From NCBI GenBank assembly GCA_028282725.1, contig JANQHF010000116.1:1-46146 (forward strand): DNA of 46,146 nucleotides. Direction: 5' to 3'. The notes below the pieces were generated by a model. It did not search any database, was not told where the DNA came from, and was given only the letters and a program-made list of their open reading frames with translations. Numbering within the stretch: the first letter of the stretch is position 1; each line of letters opens with the position of its first letter. Below, one piece after another: positions 1 to 9,375 of this stretch. A program made the position numbers and the translations under genes. The stretch comes from Saprospiraceae bacterium (GTDB lineage: Bacteria; Bacteroidota; Bacteroidia; Chitinophagales; Saprospiraceae).

Positions 1-555
1 GACAAGCCTGCCAAATCCCCCTTTCCATTCGTCATCTCCCTCATAAAAATTCCCGTAATGCGCCCATTTGGATTCCGGATCGGGTCCCCTGAAATGGAAG
101 GCATGAGTCGCTGTCCTGATACCGATCACGGATTTCCCTTTCTTCAGAAAGTCTTCGATATGTTGCATCTGTTCATCAGGAAGGGCTCGAAATCGAGTAA
201 AGATAAGCATCAGGTCTGCGTCACCAAGGTTCTCTAATCCAGGTATATTCCGTACATAATTCGGATTGACAATGCCTGGTTTGTCTGGTTCCTGTGCAAA
301 TAAGACGGTGCAATTAAATCCGTGATGTTTATTCAGGATTTTGGCCATTAATGGTAACGCTTCCTCGGAGCGGTATTCTTCATCTCCCGAGACAAGGACG
401 ATTTTGGGCATATCGTTTTCTCCGGCAAAGGTCAACCATCTTTCAACGGGGGATGTCTCATCTACATTGCTACTTGCTTTCTGAGGGGCATCGGCTTTGC
501 AGCTTAGAAGTGTGAAAAGAAAGCTCGTACCTATCAGTAAAATAAATATTCTCAT
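1..555 (-). CDS. ThuA-like domain lipoprotein (3' end outside window)
   Basis: The minus-strand reading frame is open from an ATG at 555 to the window edge, giving 185 residues with the C-terminus missing. A lipoprotein-type signal with Cys at residue 20 (LLSCKAD) is followed by a ThuA-like, class-I amidotransferase-type fold: PKIVLVSGDEEYRSEEALP near residues 50-68, then LMLIFTRFRALPDEQ and GKSVIGIRTATHAFHF. ThuA-like proteins are linked to sugar utilisation and are frequent beside Gfo/Idh and DUF1080 genes, which fits this locus; their reaction is generally unknown. It is the last gene visible in the minus-strand series, 315 bases downstream of the cytochrome-sugar dehydrogenase. Family assignment is fairly sure; the substrate cannot be read from the sequence. 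Confidence 0.85.
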   Translation of the reverse strand, partial: MRIFILLIGTSFLFTLLSCKADAPQKASSNVDETSPVERWLTFAGENDMPKIVLVSGDEEYRSEEALPLMAKILNKHHGFNCTVLFAQEPDKPGIVNPNYVRNIPGLENLGDADLMLIFTRFRALPDEQMQHIEDFLKKGKSVIGIRTATHAFHFRGPDPESKWAHYGNFYEGDDEWKGGFGRLV

Positions 556-870
556 GTCAGTAGATTTTGGAAGTTGTGCCTTGTGTAAGTTACTAGGGAT
601 TTGGGAAAAAGTGTGAAGTCTCCCTCAAGAAATTGGACAATGGGTTTTACACCCATTGCATTTTATACTCATTTGCCACCGAAAGTATCTTCACCACCGA
701 ATACACAGATGCACACGGATTCTTCGCAGGTGGGTGAGGCCAGGTGATAATTCATCGTCTGCCTGAAAATCAAGTGGTACTGCCTCCCGCAGTAGCTCAT
801 TGCCCGAACTTCAAGTCGAATGATGGAGGCCACGCTTTTCTATGTGACGAGGTTGCTAAGGTTATCCGTC
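556..870. other. 315-base gap without a convincing gene
   Basis: No supported gene lies between the ThuA-like gene start and the stop of the sugar dehydrogenase. Short plus-strand frames that run into 744-1152 overlap the conserved dehydrogenase gene antisense and look spurious. The gap holds a hairpin at 638-658 and a phrase around 691-725 (ACACAGATGCACACGGATTC) that resembles dispersed intergenic repeats seen in other environmental genomes; that likeness is from memory and was not tested. Confidence 0.6.
638..658. terminator. Hairpin, possible terminator or REP-like element
   Basis: CAATGGGT (638-645), a 5-base loop, then ACCCATTG (651-658) form a perfect 8-bp stem. It lies about 210 bases past the stop of the sugar dehydrogenase and 83 bases before the ThuA-like start. 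No clear T run follows on either strand, so a classical rho-independent terminator is uncertain. Confidence 0.4.
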
Positions 871-2277
871 CTACCCTTCTTCCCAGGGGACAACACGATA
901 AATCCTGCCTGGTCTCTCAACGGAGACATAGATGTATCCGTCCGGGGACTGTTTGATATCACGTACACGACCAAGTCCCTTCATCAATACTTCCTCGCCC
1001 ATCGATTGATTATTTTGAATCCTGACCAGGTTGACTTGTTCGAATTTCAAAGAACCAATCAATACGTGTCCTTTCCACCCAGGGTATACATCGCTGGTGA
1101 CAAAATCCATCCCGCAGGGTGCAATCGAAGGCACCCAGTAATGTGTGGGTGATTCGAATTCCGGCCGATCGGTTTCATCCGTAAACCGGGTCCCGTTGTA
1201 ATTGATTCCGTAGGAGACCACTGGCCATCCGTAATTCTCTGATTTGATAATCCGATTCAATTCATCACCACCGCGTGGTCCATGTTCATGTGTCCAGATT
1301 ACTCCGGTATTGGGATCCATGGCCATACCTTGTTGATTCCGATGGCCGAAGGAATAGATACTTGAAACGGCATTTTGCTGATCTACGAATGGGTTATCAG
1401 TGGGCACTCTTCCGTCATCATACAGTCGATGAACCTTTCCTGCCGATTTACTCAGATCCTGGGGATTCACGGATCTTGCGCCACGATCTCCCATGGTAAT
1501 ATAAAGATACCCTTCCCGGTCAAAGATCATCCGGCTTCCATAGTGATGACGGGTGGTACTGTACGGTTTGCCCTCAAAAATTTCTTGTTCATTGACCAGC
1601 ATGTTATCCTTGATTTGGAAACGGCTTACCGCTGTAGTATTGGACTTTCTGCCCACCCCGCTTTTAGTTTTTGAATACGACAAGTAGATCCACCCATTGT
1701 CTTTGAAATCCGGATGTAATTCAACATCCATCAAGCCTCCCTGACCAGCTGAATTGACTTCCGGTACATTATCGATCTCCACGGTGGCACCACTTTTATA
1801 AACGCGGAATAATTTGCCTTTTTTTTCAGTGAAGAAATAGGACTCAGCATCGACGAAAGCAATTCCCCATGGACTGTCCAGGTCTTCATGTACCGTTTCA
1901 AGCCGGTATTCAAAGGAACCGCTTTTGTAAATTTTACTAAGGTCCGGTTCCGGGGGTTGATAGGAATCGAGCTTGTTGATTCCGTCCACGAGATATGCAA
2001 CGAGGTTATCAATTTCCTTGTCGCTTAACGCACCTTCATAGGAAGGCATAGCACCTTCACCCCTCCCCTTCATAATGGACTCCTTAATAGCATCCTTGCC
2101 CGTACCGAAATTCCATTCATGATGCACAAAGGCCTGCATTTCCTTGCCGTGACAATCCGCACAATATTCCTGGTACAATTTTGCGCCTTCGGTATCTGTA
2201 GTACTCTCATCCACAGTGCAAAATGCAGTCAAAAAAGCTCCAATAAGTGTCATAAAAAATACTCGATTCCCGTTCAT
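871..2277 (-). CDS. Secreted cytochrome c-sugar dehydrogenase fusion (GSDH family)
   Basis: This 468-residue protein has an N-terminal signal, then a small cytochrome c domain with haem motif CADCH at residues 39-43 and a likely axial Met77 (GEGAMPSY). A soluble glucose/sorbosone dehydrogenase beta-propeller follows from about residue 124 to the end. Family landmarks are the SPWGIAF segment (135-141), GHRNQQG (311-317) and HGPRGGDELN (332-341) followed by NYGWP. Such enzymes oxidise sugars with PQQ in the periplasm, and the fused haem would take the electrons. Its ATG overlaps the stop of the upstream gene by 4 bases (ATGA), so the pair is probably translationally coupled. Substrate is unknown; PQQ use is inferred from the family. 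Confidence 0.9.
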   Translation of the reverse strand: MNGNRVFFMTLIGAFLTAFCTVDESTTDTEGAKLYQEYCADCHGKEMQAFVHHEWNFGTGKDAIKESIMKGRGEGAMPSYEGALSDKEIDNLVAYLVDGINKLDSYQPPEPDLSKIYKSGSFEYRLETVHEDLDSPWGIAFVDAESYFFTEKKGKLFRVYKSGATVEIDNVPEVNSAGQGGLMDVELHPDFKDNGWIYLSYSKTKSGVGRKSNTTAVSRFQIKDNMLVNEQEIFEGKPYSTTRHHYGSRMIFDREGYLYITMGDRGARSVNPQDLSKSAGKVHRLYDDGRVPTDNPFVDQQNAVSSIYSFGHRNQQGMAMDPNTGVIWTHEHGPRGGDELNRIIKSENYGWPVVSYGINYNGTRFTDETDRPEFESPTHYWVPSIAPCGMDFVTSDVYPGWKGHVLIGSLKFEQVNLVRIQNNQSMGEEVLMKGLGRVRDIKQSPDGYIYVSVERPGRIYRVVPWEEG

Positions 2278-2981
2278 AATTTTTCTTCTTTATTGACTGC
2301 AAAAACGATATCCCGAACGATGTTGATCGGGACGGTCTTCTTGGGACATTTGAAGACCCTTTCCGGATGTTCATATTGCAAAAACCGGTTAAAATCCTTA
2401 CAATCTGTGAAGAGGTCAAATTGATTCCTGTCAAAATCAAAGATGATTCCCTTCAGTTCTTCGCGAGGACCGCCAGTACCCACGCTTACCGGACCCCCTC
2501 CAATTGACAATCCCAATCCTCCTCCTTTTTTTGTGAACCCTTCCATGTAAAGGTAATTTCCCAGGTCCAATACACGGAGGAATGAATCTTTGTGGTCAGT
2601 TAACTTTTTACGCTCCTTCTTTTCCATAAAATCCCTTATACTTTTCACTTGTATGAATAATTGCCCACTGTAGGAAATAGCAAATACATCCTTGACCCGT
2701 TTGTCATTCCTCCGGTAATAAAAGAAGCAATTGTCAATCTGTGCACCCCTGATTCTTTTCTTGGGCTTGAATGGGTCCCTTGCTTCAATACGCTTCGTAT
2801 CCGAAGGCTTTTTTTCAATAAAATCCTCAAAAGTGACATAGATACCCTCCGGATAGCGATTGATCATGTCCGCTATATTGTCAGATTCGGGTTCTGTTTG
2901 TCCGGTTGAAGGTACTTGAAGGATCAAACAAAAAAATACAGTCAAGAATAGTTGAACGATAATCGGCTTCATAGATTCCAT
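2274..2981 (-). CDS. Secreted protein of unknown function
   Basis: I do not recognise this 235-residue protein. It starts with a signal peptide (hydrophobic stretch about residues 8-25, then TGQTEPES). A charged middle section is followed by a glycine-rich stretch (KKGGGLGLSIGGGPVSVGTG) and a C-terminus containing TDCKDFNRF and two KCPKK/DCK-type cysteines. It overlaps the cytochrome-sugar dehydrogenase start by 4 bases, which suggests an accessory role for that enzyme in the periplasm. No catalytic motif is visible. Confidence 0.7.
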   Translation of the reverse strand: MESMKPIIVQLFLTVFFCLILQVPSTGQTEPESDNIADMINRYPEGIYVTFEDFIEKKPSDTKRIEARDPFKPKKRIRGAQIDNCFFYYRRNDKRVKDVFAISYSGQLFIQVKSIRDFMEKKERKKLTDHKDSFLRVLDLGNYLYMEGFTKKGGGLGLSIGGGPVSVGTGGPREELKGIIFDFDRNQFDLFTDCKDFNRFLQYEHPERVFKCPKKTVPINIVRDIVFAVNKEEKL

Positions 2982-3086
2982 TTATGTTTCCCAAGATTTA
3001 ATTTTTCCCGTCTTAAGGTAAGAGAGAAACCAGATTCCTTTCATTAACGATTGAAGAATGAGATCATTTTATAAAGCGTACAGACA

Positions 3087-4205
3087 TTATTTCTCCAAAT
3101 GACCACTTACGATGAATTCAACCCTTCTGTTTTTCGCAACATATCTTCCATCTTCAGGAATTTGAAGCGGACGTGACCCTCCGAATCCTTCTGCACTGAT
3201 TCGATCGGCTGCTACGTTCTTTTTGACCAGGTACCTGGCGACAGCGTAGGCTCTTCTTTCTGACAAGAGAAAATTCTCTTCTTCATTTCCCACGGGATCC
3301 GTATGCCCTTCAATCTTTACGTTTATTTCGGGATGTTCAAGCATGAAGTCGGCAAATCGGTTGAGTTCGTGATACGATTCTTCAAGAATGGTAACCTTCG
3401 TTCTTTCAAACAGGATGTTCTTTGGAATGAAATCATCTATTCTTTCAGGAGTGGGATCTAAATCATCTGTTGGATTCGCAGACTCTTGTTCTAAAGACTC
3501 CTCAATCTGACTTTCCCGCATGGTCTTTTCTGTATTCGATTCCCGTGATGCCACGATTTGAGACGGCGGTTCCTCAGAAATGCTTACTTCGGAAGAGACA
3601 TCAGCAATGAGTTCAGGTTCTGATTGAACAGGTGGACCCTCATTAATCTTGCTGGGGTCGGGAGTGAGATGAAAGTAACCGGGTTGTATGATTTCATAGT
3701 CCTTCTTTTGAAACCACCGGTTATACCATTTTACATTGCCTTGGGGAATGTCCCAGAGCAGTGTTATCTCACCTTCTATCAATGCGTTGAAATATTCCAC
3801 TTTCAATTTGTAAAACTGATCTTTTTTCAGGCGAGCACTTCCGTTTGAGATACCAACATCATTCAACTTCCAATTGCTGATGACCAGCTCGTCATCAATC
3901 CAAACCCTGATCCCGTCGTCTACCCGTGCATAAAAGGAATAAATCCCGGACTTTGCTGGCCTGATCCAACCGGTCCAGCGAATTGAACAATCATGGGGAT
4001 CAATACCCTCAACAGGTGGAACTTGATTCCAAAACATGTCGATCTTGTTTTCAACCCGTGAAGTGACGTAGCGGTCAAAATTCCTGCCATCATAGTAATC
4101 CGCTTTCAACCCTCTCTGGGCTTCGATCATGGTCGAACAGAAGATCAAAATGACAAAGGTTGACCATTTGAGACCAACAGAGATATGCCAGGGTAGTCGT
4201 TTCAC
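3087..4205 (-). CDS. PA14 domain-OmpA-like peptidoglycan-binding protein
   Basis: The 372-residue protein has a signal peptide to about residue 30 and a PA14 beta-barrel domain at roughly 33-155 (LKADYYDGRNF, GWIRPAKSGIYSFYARVDDG, IDDELVI). An acidic low-complexity linker spans about 180-260, and an OmpA C-terminal domain occupies 263-369 with the signature GHTDPVG (300-306), SERRA and NRRVEF (359-364). PA14 domains usually bind carbohydrate and OmpA domains bind peptidoglycan, so the likely role is holding a glycan or glycan enzyme close to the wall in the periplasm. It sits inside the sugar-oxidation series, 97 bases downstream of the large haem protein. Confidence 0.88.
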   Translation of the reverse strand: MKRLPWHISVGLKWSTFVILIFCSTMIEAQRGLKADYYDGRNFDRYVTSRVENKIDMFWNQVPPVEGIDPHDCSIRWTGWIRPAKSGIYSFYARVDDGIRVWIDDELVISNWKLNDVGISNGSARLKKDQFYKLKVEYFNALIEGEITLLWDIPQGNVKWYNRWFQKKDYEIIQPGYFHLTPDPSKINEGPPVQSEPELIADVSSEVSISEEPPSQIVASRESNTEKTMRESQIEESLEQESANPTDDLDPTPERIDDFIPKNILFERTKVTILEESYHELNRFADFMLEHPEINVKIEGHTDPVGNEEENFLLSERRAYAVARYLVKKNVAADRISAEGFGGSRPLQIPEDGRYVAKNRRVEFIVSGHLEK

Positions 4206-4302
4206 AGTAGTCAGGATTACTGCTATACAATATAGTATTCGCCGGATTAATCTTCTGACCTCTTTCTATATCAGACCATGAAAATTCGACGAAATCAAGA
4301 AA

Positions 4303-7300
4303 TCATTTTAGTGTGACCAGGAAAGACATGAGATCGCGTATTTCCCCATTTGTTAATACATCCGTTGTTTTAAACATGGCAGATGGTGCAGTTTCCATTG
4401 ACTGGATTGCGTTTCTTTGGACATTCCTGAATTCATCCCCGACCTTCACCCGGACCTCATTTTCTTCTTCTTTTTCAAGGAGTCCTACGATTTCTTCACC
4501 ATTTTTCAGTTGAACCGTTACAGTCCCATAACCGGGGGCAATTCTGTCATTTGGAGCGACCAGGGAAAGCAAGAGTTCCTCCCTTGACAATGAAGAGGCA
4601 ATAGTAGTCAACTCAGGTCCAATAATACCTCCGTAGTCCCTGACCTGGTGGCAACGAAGACATTGAGCAGCAGCATTCCTGCTAAATATCTGTAAGCCGT
4701 TTTCGGAATCTCCTCCGGCAATTAAATGACCATACCGGGCCAAAACATCACTTTTATCAAGCCCGGATAAATACACTTCTTTTACTTTTTTCAGCGCACC
4801 AAAGGAACTTGAATCAATGGCTACAAAAAGATCGTGGATGATTTCTTCTTCCAGTTTTGAGACTTCAAATTTCTCCCATTGCGATCTCAGTCTTTGTCCA
4901 GCATTCGGGCTATTCATTTTCGATAAACTGCGCAATGCTTTTTGTTTGTCTTTCCAATGTCCGGTTTGAAGAATTTGATCAAGGATTGGGATTTTATCGG
5001 CTTCATTGATGTCAGATGTACCAAGAATTTCCTGTGCCAGACTTCGAAGCGCAGGATCCGGGGAGCGCATGGCTGATTCAATATGACCAACGATGTTATC
5101 GGCATCCACCCTTGACAGAGCTGATAGAGCCGCCTGCCTGATTATGAATGGTTGTTCAGGGTCATCATATTTTTCTGCGATCTGAATACGTGTCCCGATC
5201 ATGTCCAACCGTCCTGCACATTCAATGGCAGCCGAGGAAACAGCGACTTCCGGATCACTCAACAAAGGAGTGAGAACCCTGGCAAAATGCCTTCTGGCTT
5301 CTTCAGGATTGTGACCGTCGATAGGACGATATCTTCCCGTCACCCGGTCGAGAATTGGAGGCTGAGTCCAATAGCCAAGTGCCCATAGCGCATCCAAACG
5401 GAGTGATAACTTCCTGTTCTGGTCCAATGCAAATTGTGTCAACCGAAATGCGGACGAATCATCACCGATCCTTAGATTAGCATTGATCGCTCGTCTGATA
5501 AAAGGCTCTTCAAGAACACCTCCTTGCTTATTCAAAGCTTTGGCCAGACCTGGCAGCGCTTCAGATACGGAGAAATCATCATGAATCGCTCTTGCTGTCT
5601 CATTTAACACCCATGGATCATTGTCATCCAGGAACACCGTCAATGATGGTTCTCTTTGATGACGAAGGGCAACAACGGCACCAATGCGTACAAATTTGGA
5701 GGGATGTTCTGCCAGTGTTGTCAACTGATCCGAATTACCAAGCCTGGATAATGCCAGGGTCATAGCATGTCTCAAGTGGGGATCACTGTCCTTATAATCA
5801 TTCAGAATTGTAACCAGATCATCAAATGCCTCATTCACACCTATTTTACCTAGTGCTTCCGCAGCGAAAAATTTAACCCGGTCGGATTGATCCTCCAGCA
5901 ATTTGGTCAATACCGGCGAGGAAGATGATTCTTTGTTTTCGCCCAATATCTTACAGGTCTGTGCTCGTATTTCAGGATCAGCATCTGTGAGATATTCCAA
6001 CAGGTGTTTTGTATCGAATGCTCCTTGCCGACCCAGCTGACCTAATCCCCAGATGGCGTGAATGCGCGCAAGCTGGTTGGTATGCTGATCTGCAGTCATC
6101 TGCAGTGCTTCTGTCTCTTTGCGATTGACCAGTTCGAATTGGGCGGCGAGCCTGACCCGCTGATCATCATAGGCAAGGAGCTGTTTGAGCAGTTCGCCGT
6201 CGTGATTCGTCATCCCCTCTTCAAGTAAATGTTGGGTTCGGATGCGAAGAGGGTTTTTAGTACCTGACACGTCCATCTTCCAGATTCGACCTTCTGATTT
6301 TTTATCATAACTGTCTTTCCAGTCATTGATATATAAAGCCCCGTCAGCCGCAAAGGTAATCCCCGTTGGCACGATACCTTCTGCTACAATCTGTTCATTG
6401 ACGATTTCGAATGTCGATCCCTTTTGTTGTAACTGGAAGGCCTCGATTCTCGAACTGGCAGAAGATCCTGTAAAGTAGGAAGCGAAAAAGAATTCTTTCC
6501 ATTCATTACCCAGTGCACTTCCCGGATTATAAGCTATGCCTGCCGGACCATTATATGCTAATTTCAATGCAGGAATTATGTAGGCAGCCTGACCGGGAAA
6601 ATACGTCTTGTACAAACCTTCATCCATCCAGACCTTATAGGATTCATTTTTTTCATTGTACTTTCCATACTGCCAGTTGATCCGCCAACCGGAATCCGAT
6701 CCCTCTATGATATGGACATATCGTTCGTGCTCACCGGGATGATCGCCATCGTTGTCCACGCTGAATAGATTTCCATAGTCATCAAAGGCGAGTTCTTGAG
6801 TATTGCGCAACCCATTAGCAAAAACCTCAAATTCCGAACCATCCGGGTTACAGCGCATCACACAGCCCTGGTTGGGATATTTCCAAAGTGTCCCGTCAGG
6901 CCCGGTGACATTGACACCGAAGTCCCCGATGGACCAATAGATCTTTCCATCAGGTCCAAGTGTCACCCCGGACATGTCATGACCGGCATAACCAATATGA
7001 ATCCCATAACCGTAACTCAGGCTCTCTCGTTGATCAGCATATTGATCACTATTTGTATCTGACAATTTCCAGAGGTCAGGAGCGACCGTGAGATAGATCT
7101 CATCGTTGTAGTGCAGTATACCAGCTGCTACCCCGGAAAGCATGCCGTCAAATCCACGTGCCCATTCCTTGGCACTATCTGCTCTGCCGTCACCATCGTT
7201 GTCCCAGACCTTTTGAATAATTTCCGTCTGTACGGATAAGTCGTGGTAATCCCGGTTGCCGTCATCATTGAAATCTTCCATCCATGGGTTCTGGTCACTG

Positions 7301-7677
7301 CGGTTAGGGGCCAATTCCTTCACCAGGAAGGTCCGTGTGTCCTCAAGGCTTTCGAGCGATAGTTCCTGGATCACCCATTCCATATGTTCGCGAATGTCCA
7401 GATCCGAACTTTTCCGTCGGTTTGTCTGACTGATATAAGCAGCACCGTATTGATCAAATGTCAATGCTACGGCATTTTTTAGCAATGGACCAGGGGCCCA
7501 CAAAGCCATTTCCAATCCTTCTGCCAATTGAATGGAAACCTCATTCTCCTCTGCAAAATCCTCTTCAGATACAGAAATAACCTCTGGTATTGGCGAATTT
7601 GATGTGCATTGAAAAAATAGGAGTCCTATTGAGAAAATGCAAAAAAAGTACGAAATGAATGAATGGTTTGATTTCAA
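4303..7677 (-). CDS. Large propeller-HEAT-cytochrome c protein (TIGR02604/TIGR02603 type)
   Basis: This 1124-residue exported protein has a lipoprotein-like N-terminus with Cys24. An N-terminal beta-propeller resembling sugar dehydrogenases (about 45-490) corresponds to the Pirellula/Verrucomicrobium putative membrane-bound dehydrogenase family. HEAT-like helical repeats fill about 500-960. A C-terminal haem domain carries CLRCH at 1006-1010 and a possible axial Met near 1101. Asp-rich loops at 135-146, 159-167 and 207-216 look like EF-hand or dockerin calcium loops. The likely role is a periplasmic haem-linked dehydrogenase; no substrate is established for the family. It starts inside the stop of the preceding gene (4-base overlap at 7674-7677), indicating coupling. 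Confidence 0.88.
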   Translation of the reverse strand: MKSNHSFISYFFCIFSIGLLFFQCTSNSPIPEVISVSEEDFAEENEVSIQLAEGLEMALWAPGPLLKNAVALTFDQYGAAYISQTNRRKSSDLDIREHMEWVIQELSLESLEDTRTFLVKELAPNRSDQNPWMEDFNDDGNRDYHDLSVQTEIIQKVWDNDGDGRADSAKEWARGFDGMLSGVAAGILHYNDEIYLTVAPDLWKLSDTNSDQYADQRESLSYGYGIHIGYAGHDMSGVTLGPDGKIYWSIGDFGVNVTGPDGTLWKYPNQGCVMRCNPDGSEFEVFANGLRNTQELAFDDYGNLFSVDNDGDHPGEHERYVHIIEGSDSGWRINWQYGKYNEKNESYKVWMDEGLYKTYFPGQAAYIIPALKLAYNGPAGIAYNPGSALGNEWKEFFFASYFTGSSASSRIEAFQLQQKGSTFEIVNEQIVAEGIVPTGITFAADGALYINDWKDSYDKKSEGRIWKMDVSGTKNPLRIRTQHLLEEGMTNHDGELLKQLLAYDDQRVRLAAQFELVNRKETEALQMTADQHTNQLARIHAIWGLGQLGRQGAFDTKHLLEYLTDADPEIRAQTCKILGENKESSSSPVLTKLLEDQSDRVKFFAAEALGKIGVNEAFDDLVTILNDYKDSDPHLRHAMTLALSRLGNSDQLTTLAEHPSKFVRIGAVVALRHQREPSLTVFLDDNDPWVLNETARAIHDDFSVSEALPGLAKALNKQGGVLEEPFIRRAINANLRIGDDSSAFRLTQFALDQNRKLSLRLDALWALGYWTQPPILDRVTGRYRPIDGHNPEEARRHFARVLTPLLSDPEVAVSSAAIECAGRLDMIGTRIQIAEKYDDPEQPFIIRQAALSALSRVDADNIVGHIESAMRSPDPALRSLAQEILGTSDINEADKIPILDQILQTGHWKDKQKALRSLSKMNSPNAGQRLRSQWEKFEVSKLEEEIIHDLFVAIDSSSFGALKKVKEVYLSGLDKSDVLARYGHLIAGGDSENGLQIFSRNAAAQCLRCHQVRDYGGIIGPELTTIASSLSREELLLSLVAPNDRIAPGYGTVTVQLKNGEEIVGLLEKEEENEVRVKVGDEFRNVQRNAIQSMETAPSAMFKTTDVLTNGEIRDLMSFLVTLK

Positions 7678-8405
7678 TTCTTCGTGTTCGAGATTCGAAA
7701 AATACCGCTTTGTTTTTGCATCGGTTCAGGAGACCAGATCTTGATATTATCGAAATGGCCGGTGTCATCAAATGAACCGAATCCAATCTGGCCTGAGTGG
7801 AAATGACTGTCCGTCGATTCCATAATGGGACTATCGAAATCATCAAAATAGATTCGGATCATGCCATCTTTGACAGTGCGTACTATTCGAACCTTGTGCC
7901 ATGAGTTCTGTTCGCCCCAATCCGTGCCATCGGAGGTCATCGTTCCGATCTTGACACGCGGCTCATCATTCACAATGAATATGTTATTGGCATGATCGTC
8001 CGCCACTGAAGCAATGTGTACATAGTAGAAATTCGTAGGATCCTGAAATCCAAAGAACAGGCAAAGATCCCGATGTCCATATTCACGTCCGGACTGGGCC
8101 AATTCAACTTCAAGAATAAAATCAGAAAAGGCAATGTCCCTTATCAAAGCAATATTGAATGGTGACCGGACCCTGGCTTCGTAAATACTCGCTCCATGTA
8201 ATTCAAGCGTGTGATTCGTATGATCTTTTGTCACTTTCCATGCCTCCGGATCACTCATTTCAAAATCCAGAATGTCCTGGGGTCTTTCAAAGTCCTGCTC
8301 ATAGACTAAAAAGAAATTGTCAGGAATAGAGGCACTTTGACCAATGATCCGTAAATGGCCAAGCAGGATGACTAAAATAATTCCGTATGCCGGGTGATGG
8401 CTCAT
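7674..8405 (-). CDS. Secreted laminin-G/DUF1080-like jelly-roll protein
   Basis: A 243-residue protein with a signal peptide (about 1-25) and a single beta-sandwich. Features are VYEQDFERPQDILDFEMSD near the start, then FLEVELAQSG-like strands (SDFILEVELAQSG), LCLFFGFQDPTNFYYVHIA, WHKVRIVRTVKDGMIRIYF and GQIGFGSFDDTGHFDNI near the end. This is the concanavalin A-like layout shared by laminin-G and DUF1080 domains. The likely role is carbohydrate binding or 3-keto-glycoside chemistry in the periplasm. Start and stop abut neighbours: 2 bases after the cupin gene and overlapping the next gene by 4 bases, so it is part of one transcript. Catalytic function cannot be shown. Confidence 0.75.
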   Translation of the reverse strand: MSHHPAYGIILVILLGHLRIIGQSASIPDNFFLVYEQDFERPQDILDFEMSDPEAWKVTKDHTNHTLELHGASIYEARVRSPFNIALIRDIAFSDFILEVELAQSGREYGHRDLCLFFGFQDPTNFYYVHIASVADDHANNIFIVNDEPRVKIGTMTSDGTDWGEQNSWHKVRIVRTVKDGMIRIYFDDFDSPIMESTDSHFHSGQIGFGSFDDTGHFDNIKIWSPEPMQKQSGIFRISNTKN

Positions 8406-8407
8406 AA

Positions 8408-9352
8408 TTATTTAATTACAGGTGATATAGCCGCTTCTTTATTATACGGCAGAGCCGATGGACCTTTCAACTCAAGTCGATCGTTGATTTTTTTCAAATG
8501 GTAATCTACCCCAATTTCGGCACCCGGTATGAATCCCGGCACTGTAATAACCTGGGCAAGCGCGCCACCAAGGCCCCGGTGGACAATCCCCCGGGGAATA
8601 AATACGAGGTCGCCGACTTTTAACCTCGTATCTTTTATGAGATGTACAGTCCGATCGATAGTGACCTCTTCCGGCCGGGTTATGTACTTCAAATGATTGC
8701 TTGTCAGTAATCGCGCATCCGGCATCACCATTTGCACCAAATAAAATTCATCGAATCCACCTTGAACGGGATGGTAATGCGTGAATGAATCCATGATTCG
8801 AACCCTGTGAGCATTCAAACCATGAAAAACGTACGGGCCGACCTCCTTCTTCCATGTCAAAAGAATGCGCCTGTATGCATTGGTTTCAGTTGCACAGCCA
8901 CCGGGAACATCGGTAATATTTTCATCCCAGTCAGGGCGAATGAAGATTGGGATATCATCAGAAGGTTTGTCCGGAACCTCGATTACCAAACAGGAAAACA
9001 AACTGTCCGTAGTCAGGCCTTCTCCGGCGTTTAAATTTATGGCATCACCTACAGAGAACTTAGAAGACGGTCCGGAATAAAGTTGCGCCGTTCCACCCCC
9101 GTCCTGGATAAATAGAATTCTGGAGCCATTATGCGGATCGATCTTCCGGATCTCATGCTCATAACTCAATCGATAACCTGGATTTGATCGTTCAAACTTC
9201 GTTTTAATCAGTGACAGTTCCGGAGAGTTGCCATTGGCCAGATTGGCTATGGCTATTCCATTATGATCGTGTTTCTGGTAATCGGTGTGAGAAAAAAATA
9301 CAAATGAAATGACAATTGAACCTATCAGAGATATATGCCATATCACATTCAT
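8408..9352 (-). CDS. Secreted cupin-domain protein
   Basis: The 314-residue protein begins with a hydrophobic signal or anchor (about 7-20). The C-terminal half holds a full cupin metal site: motif 1 HYHPVQGGFDEFYLV at 192-206 (His192, His194, Glu202) and motif 2 GDLVFIPRGIVHRG at 247-260 (His258). The N-terminal half (about 60-130) looks like a second, degenerate cupin without the histidines, making a bicupin plausible. Bicupins act as isomerases, oxidases or sugar-acid lyases. The setting between a DUF1080 gene and a jelly-roll gene suggests action on an oxidised sugar outside the cytoplasm. The reaction is unknown. Confidence 0.8.
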   Translation of the reverse strand: MNVIWHISLIGSIVISFVFFSHTDYQKHDHNGIAIANLANGNSPELSLIKTKFERSNPGYRLSYEHEIRKIDPHNGSRILFIQDGGGTAQLYSGPSSKFSVGDAINLNAGEGLTTDSLFSCLVIEVPDKPSDDIPIFIRPDWDENITDVPGGCATETNAYRRILLTWKKEVGPYVFHGLNAHRVRIMDSFTHYHPVQGGFDEFYLVQMVMPDARLLTSNHLKYITRPEEVTIDRTVHLIKDTRLKVGDLVFIPRGIVHRGLGGALAQVITVPGFIPGAEIGVDYHLKKINDRLELKGPSALPYNKEAAISPVIK

Positions 9353-9375
9353 GAATTGAATAAAATTACCACTCT

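Noticed and set aside
744-1152. Two short plus-strand frames of 70 and 110 codons
   Set aside because: They lie mostly antisense to the conserved cytochrome-sugar dehydrogenase gene and encode no recognisable pattern.
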